A DNA stretch of 64,000 bases from JACCVL01 sp963704295 (GCA_963704295.1 OY969884.1:2046001-2110000); one strand, 5' to 3'; positions 8,353 through 20,969 are shown, counted from the first letter of the stretch. The notes: a model not told the origin generated them from the letters alone. Made by a program: numbers and translations.

Positions 8353-9615
8353 TCAGCGGTCGCGGTCCCGTTCCCGAGCGACTGGCAGCAGGCCCGGGTA
8401 CCACTTCGGGTTCCAGGCTCCGCTGCCCGCGGCCAGCCGGGTCCAGCGGATGAACATGTCCAGCAGGTAGGTCGAGGCGACCAGCCGCCGGGACCCCTCG
8501 GGGACGTCGAGCAGCCCGAGGCTGCCGGTGGCGGCGTCGACCGCCCGCACCGCGGCGGGCAGGCCGTCGCGGTCCAGTGCGCGGTGGAACCGCCAGTGCA
8601 GGAGGTCGAAGCCCACCGGGGCGTCGTCCACGCTGTGCTCCCAGTCCCAGACGGCGACCCGGTCTCCCAGCCGGCCGAGGTTGTTCGCGATCCAGTCGCC
8701 GTGCATCCGGCCGTACTCCATCGGCGCGGGGTCGCACTCCAGCCGCGCCAGCCACGCCGCGAGGACCGGAGCCACGTCGTCACCGGCCGACACGGCGGCC
8801 AGGTCGCTGCGCAGCCGGGCGGCGAACGGCGAACCGGCCAGCGGGCCCCTGCTGGTCTCCGTCGACCGAGCCACCTCGGCGAGTGCGGGTGCGGTCGCGT
8901 CCGGACCCTCGTGCCAGCGCCGGATTCCGCTCGGTAGCGGCGCCCCGACCGCGTAGGCGGTCTCGCCCCAGTCGCCGCTAGCGAGCAACTCCGGGACGAT
9001 CACCTTGTCCAGCCGACCGCCCAACGCCGCCATCGCAGCAGCCTCGGTCCGGACCAGCAGCCTGGTCGGCTCGGTGGGTCCCAGCTTGGCGTAGCCGGCG
9101 GGCGCGCCGTCCTCGTCGAACAGCTGGAGGGTGGGCTTCGCGCTCGGGTTGATCCGACGGACGGCCACCAGCGCCCGGATTCCGGGCCGGCCCAGCACCT
9201 CGGCGAGGTGCTGCACGACCAGGACGTCGGCCCAGCGGTCCCGCGGGAAGCGGCGGTCGACGCTGACCACCAGTCGGTGACGCAGCATCCGCTGCGCGAT
9301 ACCGGTGGCGAAGCCGGTCCCCACGGTGTTGCGCAGCATCCGCGAGACCCGCGCCCGGCTGGCGCTGTAGCCCCGGAACGACGCCGCCGCGACGGCGCGC
9401 GACTCCAACGGCACGAGGAAGCGCGGCGCCCTCGGGTGTGGCAGCACCGCGTACTGCTCTGCGATCACATGACCCTCAGGAGCCGACTCCAGCGTCACCG
9501 CGACCGGCGAGTCCGCGCGGTCGTCGGGCAGCCACACCCGCTGCACGTACGCGTGCAGGCGTGCGTCCGCCGAGTCGAGGTCAACGCGTCGACCCTCCGA
9601 GCGCATGATGGTCAT
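8353..9615 (-). CDS. Phosphotransferase (APH/choline-kinase-like) protein
   Basis: 420 residues. The C-terminal half carries the aminoglycoside-phosphotransferase/choline-kinase catalytic pattern: 'MHGDWIANN' (HGD at about 305-307, Asn at about 312) is the Brenner-type catalytic loop and 'VAVWDWEHS' (Asp at about 323) is the metal-binding DFG/DWE element. The N-terminal ~200 residues have no motif I recognise. Start ATG 9615 has GAGGAG four nt upstream; an in-frame ATG at 9606 is too far from it. Its 3' end lies 6 bp from the convergent glycosyltransferase. In this locus it may phosphorylate a sugar or polysaccharide precursor, or be an inactive relative; the acceptor is unknown. Confidence 0.65.
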   Translation of the reverse strand: MTIMRSEGRRVDLDSADARLHAYVQRVWLPDDRADSPVAVTLESAPEGHVIAEQYAVLPHPRAPRFLVPLESRAVAAASFRGYSASRARVSRMLRNTVGTGFATGIAQRMLRHRLVVSVDRRFPRDRWADVLVVQHLAEVLGRPGIRALVAVRRINPSAKPTLQLFDEDGAPAGYAKLGPTEPTRLLVRTEAAAMAALGGRLDKVIVPELLASGDWGETAYAVGAPLPSGIRRWHEGPDATAPALAEVARSTETSRGPLAGSPFAARLRSDLAAVSAGDDVAPVLAAWLARLECDPAPMEYGRMHGDWIANNLGRLGDRVAVWDWEHSVDDAPVGFDLLHWRFHRALDRDGLPAAVRAVDAATGSLGLLDVPEGSRRLVASTYLLDMFIRWTRLAAGSGAWNPKWYPGLLPVARERDRDR

Positions 9616-9703
9616 CGATCTCCTCACCGGGCGCGGCCCGGCGGCGGGGTGTGCGGACCAGACCTCGATCCTAGGTGGCCCGACCGTGGCGACGGCCGGG
9701 GGC

Positions 9704-11113
9704 TCAGCCGATCTCGACGACCTTGAGGTCCCCGCGCAGGCTGATCGTGAACTCCGAGCGGGGCGAGGCGGTGCGCATCGCCTCGGCCTGCCGGTTGGGG
9801 GCGTAGACCGCGATCGGGCGCCGGGTGCCGATCTTGACCGTGACCTGGGTCTTGGCCACCTCGATCGGGTTGCCGTCCGGGTAGATCGTGCACACGTCGA
9901 CGTCTCGCCACAACACCAGGTAGTGCTTGCCGTTGCGCTTCTGCAGCAGCAGGTGGTGCACGTCGGGGCCGCCCCCGATCAGGTCGACCTGGTAGGGCTC
10001 CGGAGTGAAGTCCGGACCCGGGTCGGCAAGCAGCCGCAGCAGGTTCCTGGTGGCGTAGAACTCGGGCTTCTTCCGCCAGGTGTCCGGCGTGGACGCTGCC
10101 ACGGTGTCCTTGGTCATCGCGACCAGGCCGAAGTGTGCGTCGCGCACCGCGGTCTGGTTGATCGTGTTCTGGCTGGTGTAGTCGATCTTGTTCGGGTCGT
10201 CGAGCAGCTCGAACCGGCCGTAGATGGTGTTGCGCTTGAAGAAGTCGCAGATGCCGCGGACGGCGTAGATGGCGGAGGCGAACTCCGGGACCGTCCGGCC
10301 CTGGTTCGTCTGCGGCGAGTTGTTGTAGCCGGTCTCGGTCATGATGTACCGGCTGATGCCCGGGAACACCGGCTGCAGGATCTGCAGGTGCTCGTCGATC
10401 TCGCCGGTCGGGCTCTTGCCCTTGTTGTACAGGTGGCCGTTGCCCAGCTCCGAGAACTGGCTGAGGTCGCCGAGCTGGGCGGCCTTGCGGTAGTCGAAGT
10501 CGGTCCGCGTCGACGGGCCGGCCACGGGGACGTCCCGGGTGGCGGCGATGGCCTTGGACTGCTCCCACAGCGCGCGCTGCATCATCCGAGCGTGCGCGGC
10601 CCACTCCGGGTCGCGCTTCCCGTCCCGCCCGGGGCCGTCGATCTCGTTGCAGCCGCCGAACGAGTGCATCAGCTGGGTGAGGTCACCGTCGACCAGCGGC
10701 GCGTAGCGGGAGGCGAGGAACTGCATGGCCTCCTTGTTGACCGCGGTGGCGTTCCGCCAGTCCTCCAGGTTGCCGACGGTGGCGTGCCACTTCACGCCCC
10801 GGCTGGCCAGTCGCGGCATCGCGTACAGCTGCGCCCTGGTGCCGAGGGAGGTGCCGGTGGTGACCCGCTCCCGCACGCTGCGGGCGCCGAGCTCGGTGAG
10901 CAGGTCGACGACCGCGTCGGTGTGCTTGTAGACCTGCGTGGCGTAGAAGATCTTGGTGTTGACCATGTAGTTGCGGCACACCGCGTCGGCCATCCGCGGC
11001 TGCAACGACGCCTTCGTGACCGACTGACCGGACAGGGCGGCCGCGGAGCCGACGGGCAGGACGGTGGCAGCGGCTCCGGCTCCCATTGCTGAGAGGAAGT
11101 GTCGACGCTTCAT
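9704..11113 (-). CDS. Tat-exported glycoside-hydrolase-like protein (paralogue 2)
   Basis: 469 residues, clearly homologous along its length to the protein at 5572-7008: both share 'VNTK.FYA.QVY', 'VRERVTTG', 'GGCNEIDGP', 'TETGYNN', 'DTWRKKPEF.AT..LLRLLADPGP' and a C-terminus ending VEIG. The export signal begins KRRHFLSAMG, a twin-arginine type. Predicted catalytic glutamates are Glu157 (after Asn156) and Glu260, the same spacing as in the paralogue. ATG 11113 has GAGGAG six nt upstream. The two copies flank the GT4 and phosphotransferase genes, suggesting an old duplication inside the locus. A function in trimming or releasing the polysaccharide is inference. Confidence 0.6.
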   Translation of the reverse strand: MKRRHFLSAMGAGAAATVLPVGSAAALSGQSVTKASLQPRMADAVCRNYMVNTKIFYATQVYKHTDAVVDLLTELGARSVRERVTTGTSLGTRAQLYAMPRLASRGVKWHATVGNLEDWRNATAVNKEAMQFLASRYAPLVDGDLTQLMHSFGGCNEIDGPGRDGKRDPEWAAHARMMQRALWEQSKAIAATRDVPVAGPSTRTDFDYRKAAQLGDLSQFSELGNGHLYNKGKSPTGEIDEHLQILQPVFPGISRYIMTETGYNNSPQTNQGRTVPEFASAIYAVRGICDFFKRNTIYGRFELLDDPNKIDYTSQNTINQTAVRDAHFGLVAMTKDTVAASTPDTWRKKPEFYATRNLLRLLADPGPDFTPEPYQVDLIGGGPDVHHLLLQKRNGKHYLVLWRDVDVCTIYPDGNPIEVAKTQVTVKIGTRRPIAVYAPNRQAEAMRTASPRSEFTISLRGDLKVVEIG

Positions 11114-11343
11114 GGGGATCTCCTCGGGGCCGTGCAGGGCACGGGGACGAGCGGGCGGGTTCGAGGAGCCCATTCCATTGTGACCTAGAGCGACGAATCA
11201 ACTACTCACTGTGATTAGAGGCGGATGACCGGGTGCCTCCGCCCGAACGGCGGGCGCCGACCGACCGGACGGTGGATGCCGGCGCCGGCCGCTCACCCGA
11301 CCGGGGCGGCCGGAGGCAGGGCGGCCGGACGCGGGTCCCGCGC

Positions 11344-12300
11344 TCAGAGCCGGTGTTGCGCCGCGTCCCAGCCGAGGTCGCTGCCGAGCTGGGCGTACAG
11401 CTCGGCGTTCAGCGGCCGGTAGTGCTCGGCCAGCCGGGCCCGGGTGTCCGGGTCGATCGGCGGACGCTTGCGCGCGTTGAACGGCGACAGAGCCACTTGG
11501 TCGTGCACCGGGATCCGGAGGAAGCGCTGGACCTGGCCGAACGTCGTCACCGGGTCGGTGAACAGCGACTCGGCGCGCAGGACGAGCATCCGCTCGGGGG
11601 GTACCCGGTCGCTCCACCGGCGCAACTGCTCGGCGTAGGCACCGCGGGCGAGGTAGCTGTGATGGTCATGGTGGGCCGAGTAGTACCGCGGGTCGGTCAG
11701 CAGCCGGTCCTGGTCGACGGAGGCGAGCCGAGCCGGCTCCGCGTCGATCGCCTGCTCGAAGGTGGGCAGGTCCTCGGTTCCGAACGCGCGTCGGTCCCAG
11801 TAGTTCGAATAGGCCCGCGAGACCGGCTCCCGCAACAGGGCGATCACCCGGACGTCCGGCAGCAGCCTGGTGGCGCGCTCCGCGGCCGCCGGGTGGAACA
11901 GGTAGTAAGGACTCGCCTCCCCGACGACCGTCGGAGCGCCCGTCCGAGATCCGTGCCGGCGGCGCGCCGCCGCGGTCGGGAAGTGCGAGCGATACCACCG
12001 CGGCCCGCGCCAGTAGTTGATGTCGAAGTAGTGCGGGCTCTTGACCCGTTCCGCGGCCGGGAACATCCGCTCGACCGCCGGGTGCCGGAGCAGCCAGTTC
12101 ATCAGGGACGAGGTGCCGGCCTTCTTCGCTCCGATGATCAGGAAGTCGGGTAGTGGCCGGTGCCCAGCGGTGACGCTGCCATAGCGACGGGCGCCCGACT
12201 TGAGCAGGCTTCGCGCCGGGCTGGGAACCGCCTCCCGTGCGCGCAGCAGGCCCGGCGACAGCTCGACTCCCCGCAGGTCGTCGGTCGTGTCCTGCACCAT
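11344..12300 (-). CDS. Sulfotransferase
   Basis: 318-residue sulfotransferase with PAPS loop 'IIGAKKAGTSSLMNWLLRHP' at about residues 54-73 and 3'-phosphate motif 'LLREPVSRAYSNYWDRR' near residue 155. 'EASPYYLFHP' between them is the conserved segment before the substrate cleft in carbohydrate sulfotransferases. The lysine-rich loop (KKAGT) is the canonical form, unlike the Ala-Arg-Ser-Gly variant at 4552-5454. Start ATG 12300 has a GGGAG-like Shine-Dalgarno about 8 nt upstream. It is separated by 64 bp from the co-oriented Wzz/kinase-like gene and may share its transcript. Confidence 0.88.
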   Translation of the reverse strand: MVQDTTDDLRGVELSPGLLRAREAVPSPARSLLKSGARRYGSVTAGHRPLPDFLIIGAKKAGTSSLMNWLLRHPAVERMFPAAERVKSPHYFDINYWRGPRWYRSHFPTAAARRRHGSRTGAPTVVGEASPYYLFHPAAAERATRLLPDVRVIALLREPVSRAYSNYWDRRAFGTEDLPTFEQAIDAEPARLASVDQDRLLTDPRYYSAHHDHHSYLARGAYAEQLRRWSDRVPPERMLVLRAESLFTDPVTTFGQVQRFLRIPVHDQVALSPFNARKRPPIDPDTRARLAEHYRPLNAELYAQLGSDLGWDAAQHRL

Positions 12301-12364
12301 CCAGCCGCTCCCGGAGGCTCCTGCCTCCCCGCAACCAGGTCACTCTGGCGAGGCTGCGGTCCGG

Positions 12365-13918
12365 TTACAGGCTAGCCCGGCTGATGGAGCGTCGACGGCG
12401 ATTCACGTCAACGAGCACCACGCCGGCCACGGTCGCGCCGACCTGGCGCAGCCGGTCCACGGCTTCGGTCACGTTCCGGCACCGCGACACGTCCTCGCGC
12501 ACCGCGAGGACGGTCATGTCGGCTCGGCGGGCCATCTCCAGGGTGTCCGCAGCAGCGAGCACGGGCGGGCTGTCCACGACGACGAGATCGGCGCGCTCGG
12601 CCACGTTGGTCAGCAACCGGGCGAGACGGGGCGAGGAGAGCAGCTCGGCGGGGTTCGCCGGAGCGTCACCGGCGGGCATCACCGCGAGGTTGTCGACCCG
12701 GCCGTTGACCAGCGCGTCCTTCGCCGGCGCCGTACCGGCCAGCACGTCGGCGAGGCCAGGGCCGGGGGGCAGCTCGAGCAGGGTTCCGACGTGCGGCTGG
12801 CGCAGTTCGGCGTCGATCAGGATCGTCTGGATGCCTGCCCGCGCGGCGACGACCGCGAGGTTGATGGCGGTGGCAGTGCGTCCCTCGGCGGCGGAGGCCG
12901 ACGAGACCACGACGATCTGGCCGGGTCGCCGCTCGTGCCCGTTCGCCCCCGGCGGTGCCGCTGCGGTCATCCGGCTGCTCAGCAGGTGACGGACGTTCGC
13001 TGTCAGCGCGCGGTACGACTCGCTGGCCGGCGTACCGGGAGACGTCAGCGTCGTGGGCTCCCTGCGGTCCCTGCGGCGCAGATGCGGAATCCGACCCAGC
13101 ACGGCCAGACCGCTGAGGGTCTTGGTCAGGTTCCCCTCGTAGCGCACGACGTCGTCGAAGTACTCCCGCAGGTAGGCGAAGCCGGCACCGAGCATCAGGC
13201 CCACCGCCAGAGCAAGGCCCAGCGTTCGGACCGGTTTGGGAGACGCCGGCGTCGACGGCGCGAAGGCCGGGGTGACGACCTCACCGGTCTGCGACTCGAT
13301 GCCCTGGTTGAGCACGATGGACGAGCGTGCGTTCGCCAGCAGCGCGCGCTCCGCCCGGGCGCGGCGACGCTCGAACTGCAGCTCGGTGAAGGCCTGCGGG
13401 CTGCCCGCGTCCTGCATCTCCTGGTCCAGCCGCCCGATCGTGGCGTTGATCTCGTCGATGCGGGTCTCGAGCTCGGTCAGCCGGTCCAGCGCGCGTTCCC
13501 CGGTGGCGTCCAGGTAGGTGCCGGCGAGGGTGTTGGCGATGTCGGCCGCCTCACTCGGCGAGCCGCGGCTCACCGCGATGCTCAGCACCGCCGCTCCGGT
13601 CTCGTCCGGCGTCACCGTCACGCTGTCCAGAAGCTGTTCCGGAGACTCCTGCAGCCCGAGAGTCGCGATCGTCCGGGTCACGGCGTCGTAGGAGGTGACG
13701 GCGCGGGCCTCGGTTGCGACCTCCTCCTCGGTGAGGGCGTCGGAAGTCAGCGGGTCGTCCAGCAGCCGCAGCTCGGTGGCTGCGACATAGGTCTTTGGCA
13801 GCAGCGCCACCAGCAGCGTGCCCACGGTGAGCGCCAGCGCGACGGTCACCGCCAGCACACGCCAGCGTCGGCGGAGAACCCCGACCTGGTCGCGCAACTG
13901 GATCGACTCGTCTGCCAC
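12365..13918 (-). CDS. Wzz/BY-kinase-like chain-length protein with altered Walker A
   Basis: 517 residues. N-terminal Wzz domain with two transmembrane helices (about residues 20-42 and 230-250) bracketing a coiled, extracytoplasmic part; C-terminal bacterial-tyrosine-kinase-type P-loop domain (about 335-500). Such fusions control polymer chain length and export. Walker A reads 'SASAAEGRTATAINLA': the invariant Lys is Arg347. Walker A' is 'IDAELRQP' (usual second Asp is Glu371); Walker B is 'VVVDSPPVL' (Asp449). The C-terminus is arginine/serine-rich with no tyrosine cluster, so autophosphorylation as in Wzc/CapB seems doubtful. Start GTG 13918 has GGAGG 4 nt upstream, preferred over an in-frame start 26 codons earlier. 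Confidence 0.8.
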   Translation of the reverse strand: MADESIQLRDQVGVLRRRWRVLAVTVALALTVGTLLVALLPKTYVAATELRLLDDPLTSDALTEEEVATEARAVTSYDAVTRTIATLGLQESPEQLLDSVTVTPDETGAAVLSIAVSRGSPSEAADIANTLAGTYLDATGERALDRLTELETRIDEINATIGRLDQEMQDAGSPQAFTELQFERRRARAERALLANARSSIVLNQGIESQTGEVVTPAFAPSTPASPKPVRTLGLALAVGLMLGAGFAYLREYFDDVVRYEGNLTKTLSGLAVLGRIPHLRRRDRREPTTLTSPGTPASESYRALTANVRHLLSSRMTAAAPPGANGHERRPGQIVVVSSASAAEGRTATAINLAVVAARAGIQTILIDAELRQPHVGTLLELPPGPGLADVLAGTAPAKDALVNGRVDNLAVMPAGDAPANPAELLSSPRLARLLTNVAERADLVVVDSPPVLAAADTLEMARRADMTVLAVREDVSRCRNVTEAVDRLRQVGATVAGVVLVDVNRRRRSISRASL

Positions 13919-14076
13919 GGACCCTCCATCGTCACTGCTCGTGATTGTCCGGTCGGGGCGCCCGCGGACAGGCCCGGCACCCTCCAGGATACCCAACCGC
14001 GGCTGGACGAACCGACGAACCGCGTCAGCCGGGACCGGTTTGCGCCGCGACCGCGGCCTGGGGGAGCCTACGGCCC

Positions 14077-14877
14077 ATGACGCAGACCCCCGCCGCCCCC
14101 GTCCCGGAGCCCCCGGTCGAGGCCCGGACCGACGACCACGTGCTGGCGGCGTGGCTCGCCACCGTCGCCGGCGCCCGGCTCGAGCAGGTGCGCGCGGAGG
14201 GGCTCCAGGGGCGCGAGCTCAAGGACGCCGGCGACCGGATCAGCCACGAGCTGCTGATGCGGCTGCTGGCCGAGCACCGTCCAGGCGACGCCGTGCTGTC
14301 CGAAGAGGGCCTCGACGACGACGCCCGACTGACGGCCTCCCGGGTCTGGATCGTCGACCCGCTGGACGGGACCCGCGAGTTCTCCGAGCCACCGCGCGAC
14401 GACTGGGCGGTGCATGTGGCGCTGTGGGCGGCCGACGGCAGCGGAGGTGACCTCGTGGCCGGGGCGGTCGCGCAGCCCGGTCTGTCCGGCACCTTCGACA
14501 CCGGCCACCCGGCGCCGGTTCCGCCCCGGACCGCGGACCGACCGAGGATCGCCGTCAGCCGCACCCGGCCCCCCGCCTTCGTCGAGGGGCTGGCCGAGCA
14601 CCTGGGTGCCGACCTGGTCCCGATGGGCTCCGCCGGGGCAAAGGTCATCTCGGTGGTGCGAGATGTCACGGACGCCTACGTCCACGCCGGAGGTCAGTAC
14701 GAGTGGGACTCGGCGGCCCCTGTCGCGGTGGCCAGGTCCGCCGGCCTGCACACCAGCCGGGTGGACGGCAGCGCCCTGGTCTACAACCGGCCCGACCCGC
14801 TGCTGCCGGACCTGGTCGTCTGCCGTCCCGAGCTCGCCGAGGCGATCGTCGACTACGTCCGATCCACCACCGGCTGA
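14077..14877 (+). CDS. cysQ: CysQ-type 3'(2'),5'-bisphosphate nucleotidase (inositol-phosphatase family)
   Basis: 266-residue member of the FIG superfamily of lithium-sensitive metal-dependent phosphatases. 'SEEG' (about residues 74-77), 'WIVDPLDGTREF' (about 91-102) and 'YEWDSAAPVAVA' (about 208-219) are the three metal- and substrate-binding motifs. CysQ hydrolyses 3'-phosphoadenosine 5'-phosphate (PAP), the inhibitory product of PAPS-dependent sulfotransferases, to AMP; FIG-family relatives act on inositol phosphates. Lying beside five sulfotransferase genes, PAP removal is the most economical role. ATG 14077 has GGGGAG about 10 nt upstream. It is divergent from the Wzz-like gene, with about 160 bp between the starts. 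Confidence 0.8.
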   Translation: MTQTPAAPVPEPPVEARTDDHVLAAWLATVAGARLEQVRAEGLQGRELKDAGDRISHELLMRLLAEHRPGDAVLSEEGLDDDARLTASRVWIVDPLDGTREFSEPPRDDWAVHVALWAADGSGGDLVAGAVAQPGLSGTFDTGHPAPVPPRTADRPRIAVSRTRPPAFVEGLAEHLGADLVPMGSAGAKVISVVRDVTDAYVHAGGQYEWDSAAPVAVARSAGLHTSRVDGSALVYNRPDPLLPDLVVCRPELAEAIVDYVRSTTG

Positions 14878-14981
14878 GCCCACCGGCCGAGCCACCGGGA
14901 AGTCCCACCCGACCCTTGCCGCCCACCTGCCTCTCCGGCCCCCGCCGCAGCGGTTTTCAGGACGAAGTGGACATTGGCGCC

Positions 14982-14987
14982 TAGCAT
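14982..14987 (+). promoter_or_regulatory. Putative -10 element of the acid phosphatase gene
   Basis: TAGCAT fits the actinobacterial TANNNT -10 consensus and lies about 50 nt before the ATG at 15039. No convincing -35 is seen. Confidence 0.4.
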
Positions 14988-15038
14988 CAGCGGTGACGGT
15001 TCTTGCCCTCCACCCCACCGAACCCTGAGGTCGCCCGC

Positions 15039-17243
15039 ATGTCCGCTACACCCCTGTCCGTCCCGGCCCGCGCGGGGACGGCGGCCCTGGTGCTGACGGT
15101 CGCCCTCGGTGCGGCCCTGCTCGGCCAGCCCGGCAGCTTCGCGCAGCCGCTGGCCGGCACCAGCTCCGGCCCGGCGAGCACGCTCGGCGAGGAAGTCGTG
15201 GACGAGGTGCACTGGACCTACACCGGGCCGACCTCGGTCGCGCTGGACTGGCGTGGCGAGGCGACCGACCTCCGCTACGGCCTGACGGCGGACTACGGCT
15301 CGACGGCGACCGCCGGCGCACCGAGCCCGATGCCGTGGTCCTCTGCCGGTCCGTTCCGTGAGGTCGAGATCACCGGGCTTGCCGAGGACACCGTCTACCA
15401 CTACTCGATCGGTGGTGGGCCGGACCACACCTTCGCGACCGGCCCGGGGGACAGCTACCGGTTCGTGGCCGTCGGTGACATCAGTGAGTCCGTGACCAAC
15501 CCGCCGGTCGGCGAGCTGATGCAGCAGATCGGCTCCGAGCAGGCGGCGTTCGTGCTGGCCCTCGGCGACCTGACCTACGCCAACTACCACTGCCAGATGG
15601 CGGTCGACCAACACTTCATCGACGCGCAGGCGTGGAGCTTCGACACCGCCTACATGCCGGTGTGGGGCAACCACGAGTACGGCAAGGTCACCCGCTTCTC
15701 GCAGCCGTGCGCGGTGAACGACAACCTGGCCAACTACAAGGGCCGCTTCCTGCTGCCGAACCCGCAGACGCTGTCCTCCAACCAGCCGGACACCGACTCG
15801 CCGCCCGGCTGCCCGCTCCAGGACGGCGTCAACCCCTGCCAGGGTGAGGACTGGTACTGGTTCGACGCCGGCCCGGTGCGCTACGTGGTCGGGCCGGAGC
15901 CGTTCACCGGCGCGGTCGAGGAGTGGCAGCAGCAGGCCCGGACGATCATGGCGGCGGCCCAGCTGGACCCGGGGATCCGGTACATCGTGACGGCGTCGCA
16001 CCGGCCGTCGTACTCGAGCGCGGGGCGGACCAGCCCTACGTACACGACGGCGATCGACGCGCTCGGGGACGAGTTCCCCAAGTACGTCCTGCACCTGGTC
16101 GGGCACGTGCACACCAACGAGGTCTTCCTCCCCCAGCACGGGGTCACCCACGTCACGGCCGGGGCCGGAGGTGAAGGGCTCGACAAGGTGCCCGCCCCGA
16201 TCGCGACCTCGCAGTTCGTGTTGCGACACAACGGCTATGCGGCGGTGGACGTCAGCCCGGACTCGCTGACCCTGTCGGTGGTCTGCGGACCGCACGGCTC
16301 CGGCGCGACCACGGGGTGCACGCCGGGTGAGGTGGTGCGGACCTTCGCCATCCGGGGAGCGGTGCCGCACTCGTCCTGGGACGCCACCTGCACGGGCGCG
16401 ACCTGTGACTTCGACGGCTCTGCCTCCACCGACCGCGAGGGCCCGGTGAGCTACGCCTGGGACTTCGGCGCCGGCGCCACCGATACCGGCGCAACCCCCA
16501 GGCACACCTTCGCCGAGCCGGGGGTGCATCCGGTCACGCTGACCGTCACCGACACCGATGGCCAGACCGACCAGCGCCGGGAGTACGTGACGGCTGGGGA
16601 CCCGGCCGGAGTGTCCTTCCGGGCGGCGACCTCGCGGACCGAGAAGACCCGGCAGCACGCCATCACCATCCCCGCTGCGGTACGTGCCGGGGACGGCCTG
16701 ATCGCGGTCCTCAGCACGAACAACCCAAGCCGGGATCTCGCCGTCCCCGCCGGTTGGCAACTGGTCGACACCCAGTCCACGCCTGGGACCGGCATCGAGA
16801 CCTTCGTCCTGCAGCGGGTCGCAGCCGCGAGCAGCGCCGGCAGCACCCTGCCGTTGACGCTCAACCTGGCGGCCAAGGCGACCGCCACCGTGCTGGCGTA
16901 CGCAGGAACCGCTCCGTCCGGTCCGATCGGGGCTTGGGCGATGGCGGGAGAGACCGTCCGCCGCGCCGCCCACACCACCCCGTCGATCGCGCTCGGGTCC
17001 ACCGGCGCCGGGGTGGCGGCCTACTGGGCGGACCGGTCCGGCGCCACGGCCAGCTGGACGCTGCCAGCCGCGCTGACCCTGCGGACACAGTCGTTCGGCA
17101 CCGGGACCGGGCACACCTCCGCCGTCGCCGGCGACGTGGTCGGGACGGTCCCGCCCGGGACGGCCGGAGGCCTGACTGCGACCGCGAGCTCGGCCAGCAG
17201 CGCGGCGATGATGCTGACCGTGCTGCTCGCGCCAGACGCGTAA
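15039..17243 (+). CDS. Secreted purple-acid-phosphatase-like metallophosphoesterase with PKD domain
   Basis: 734 residues. An N-terminal hydrophobic segment (about residues 9-35) suggests secretion. A fibronectin-like domain follows, then a calcineurin-type domain with metal-ligand motifs in order: 'VAVGDIS' , 'LALGDLTYANYH', 'VWGNHEYG', 'TASHRPSYSS' and 'LVGHVHTNE', the order found in purple acid phosphatases. A PKD-type beta domain (about 445-520, 'YAWDFGAGATDTG...HTFAEPG') and a C-terminal beta-rich domain of about 200 residues complete it. Probably an extracellular phosphomonoesterase or phosphodiesterase for phosphate scavenging. Start ATG 15039 has GAGG nine nt upstream; a TTG at 15003 is in frame but less likely. 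Confidence 0.8.
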   Translation: MSATPLSVPARAGTAALVLTVALGAALLGQPGSFAQPLAGTSSGPASTLGEEVVDEVHWTYTGPTSVALDWRGEATDLRYGLTADYGSTATAGAPSPMPWSSAGPFREVEITGLAEDTVYHYSIGGGPDHTFATGPGDSYRFVAVGDISESVTNPPVGELMQQIGSEQAAFVLALGDLTYANYHCQMAVDQHFIDAQAWSFDTAYMPVWGNHEYGKVTRFSQPCAVNDNLANYKGRFLLPNPQTLSSNQPDTDSPPGCPLQDGVNPCQGEDWYWFDAGPVRYVVGPEPFTGAVEEWQQQARTIMAAAQLDPGIRYIVTASHRPSYSSAGRTSPTYTTAIDALGDEFPKYVLHLVGHVHTNEVFLPQHGVTHVTAGAGGEGLDKVPAPIATSQFVLRHNGYAAVDVSPDSLTLSVVCGPHGSGATTGCTPGEVVRTFAIRGAVPHSSWDATCTGATCDFDGSASTDREGPVSYAWDFGAGATDTGATPRHTFAEPGVHPVTLTVTDTDGQTDQRREYVTAGDPAGVSFRAATSRTEKTRQHAITIPAAVRAGDGLIAVLSTNNPSRDLAVPAGWQLVDTQSTPGTGIETFVLQRVAAASSAGSTLPLTLNLAAKATATVLAYAGTAPSGPIGAWAMAGETVRRAAHTTPSIALGSTGAGVAAYWADRSGATASWTLPAALTLRTQSFGTGTGHTSAVAGDVVGTVPPGTAGGLTATASSASSAAMMLTVLLAPDA

Positions 17244-17285
17244 CCGGCCAGCCGCCGGGCGGGTGAGCGCCCCGTACATTGGGAG

Positions 17286-17316
17286 GAGCCCCCCTCGTGC
17301 TCGCGGAGTGGGGCTC
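17286..17316 (+). terminator. GC-rich hairpin between the phosphatase gene and mfd
   Basis: GAGCCCC (17286-17292) pairs with GGGGCTC (17310-17316) around a 17-nt loop. It could end the phosphatase transcript (no strong T tract follows) or sit at the 5' end of the mfd mRNA, because a TACATT -10-like box lies just upstream at 17275-17280. Confidence 0.35.
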
Positions 17317-17354
17317 GTTCCGTTGCCCGAACCTCGAGGAGTGACCCCGTCGCC

Positions 17355-20969
<3,615 letters not shown>

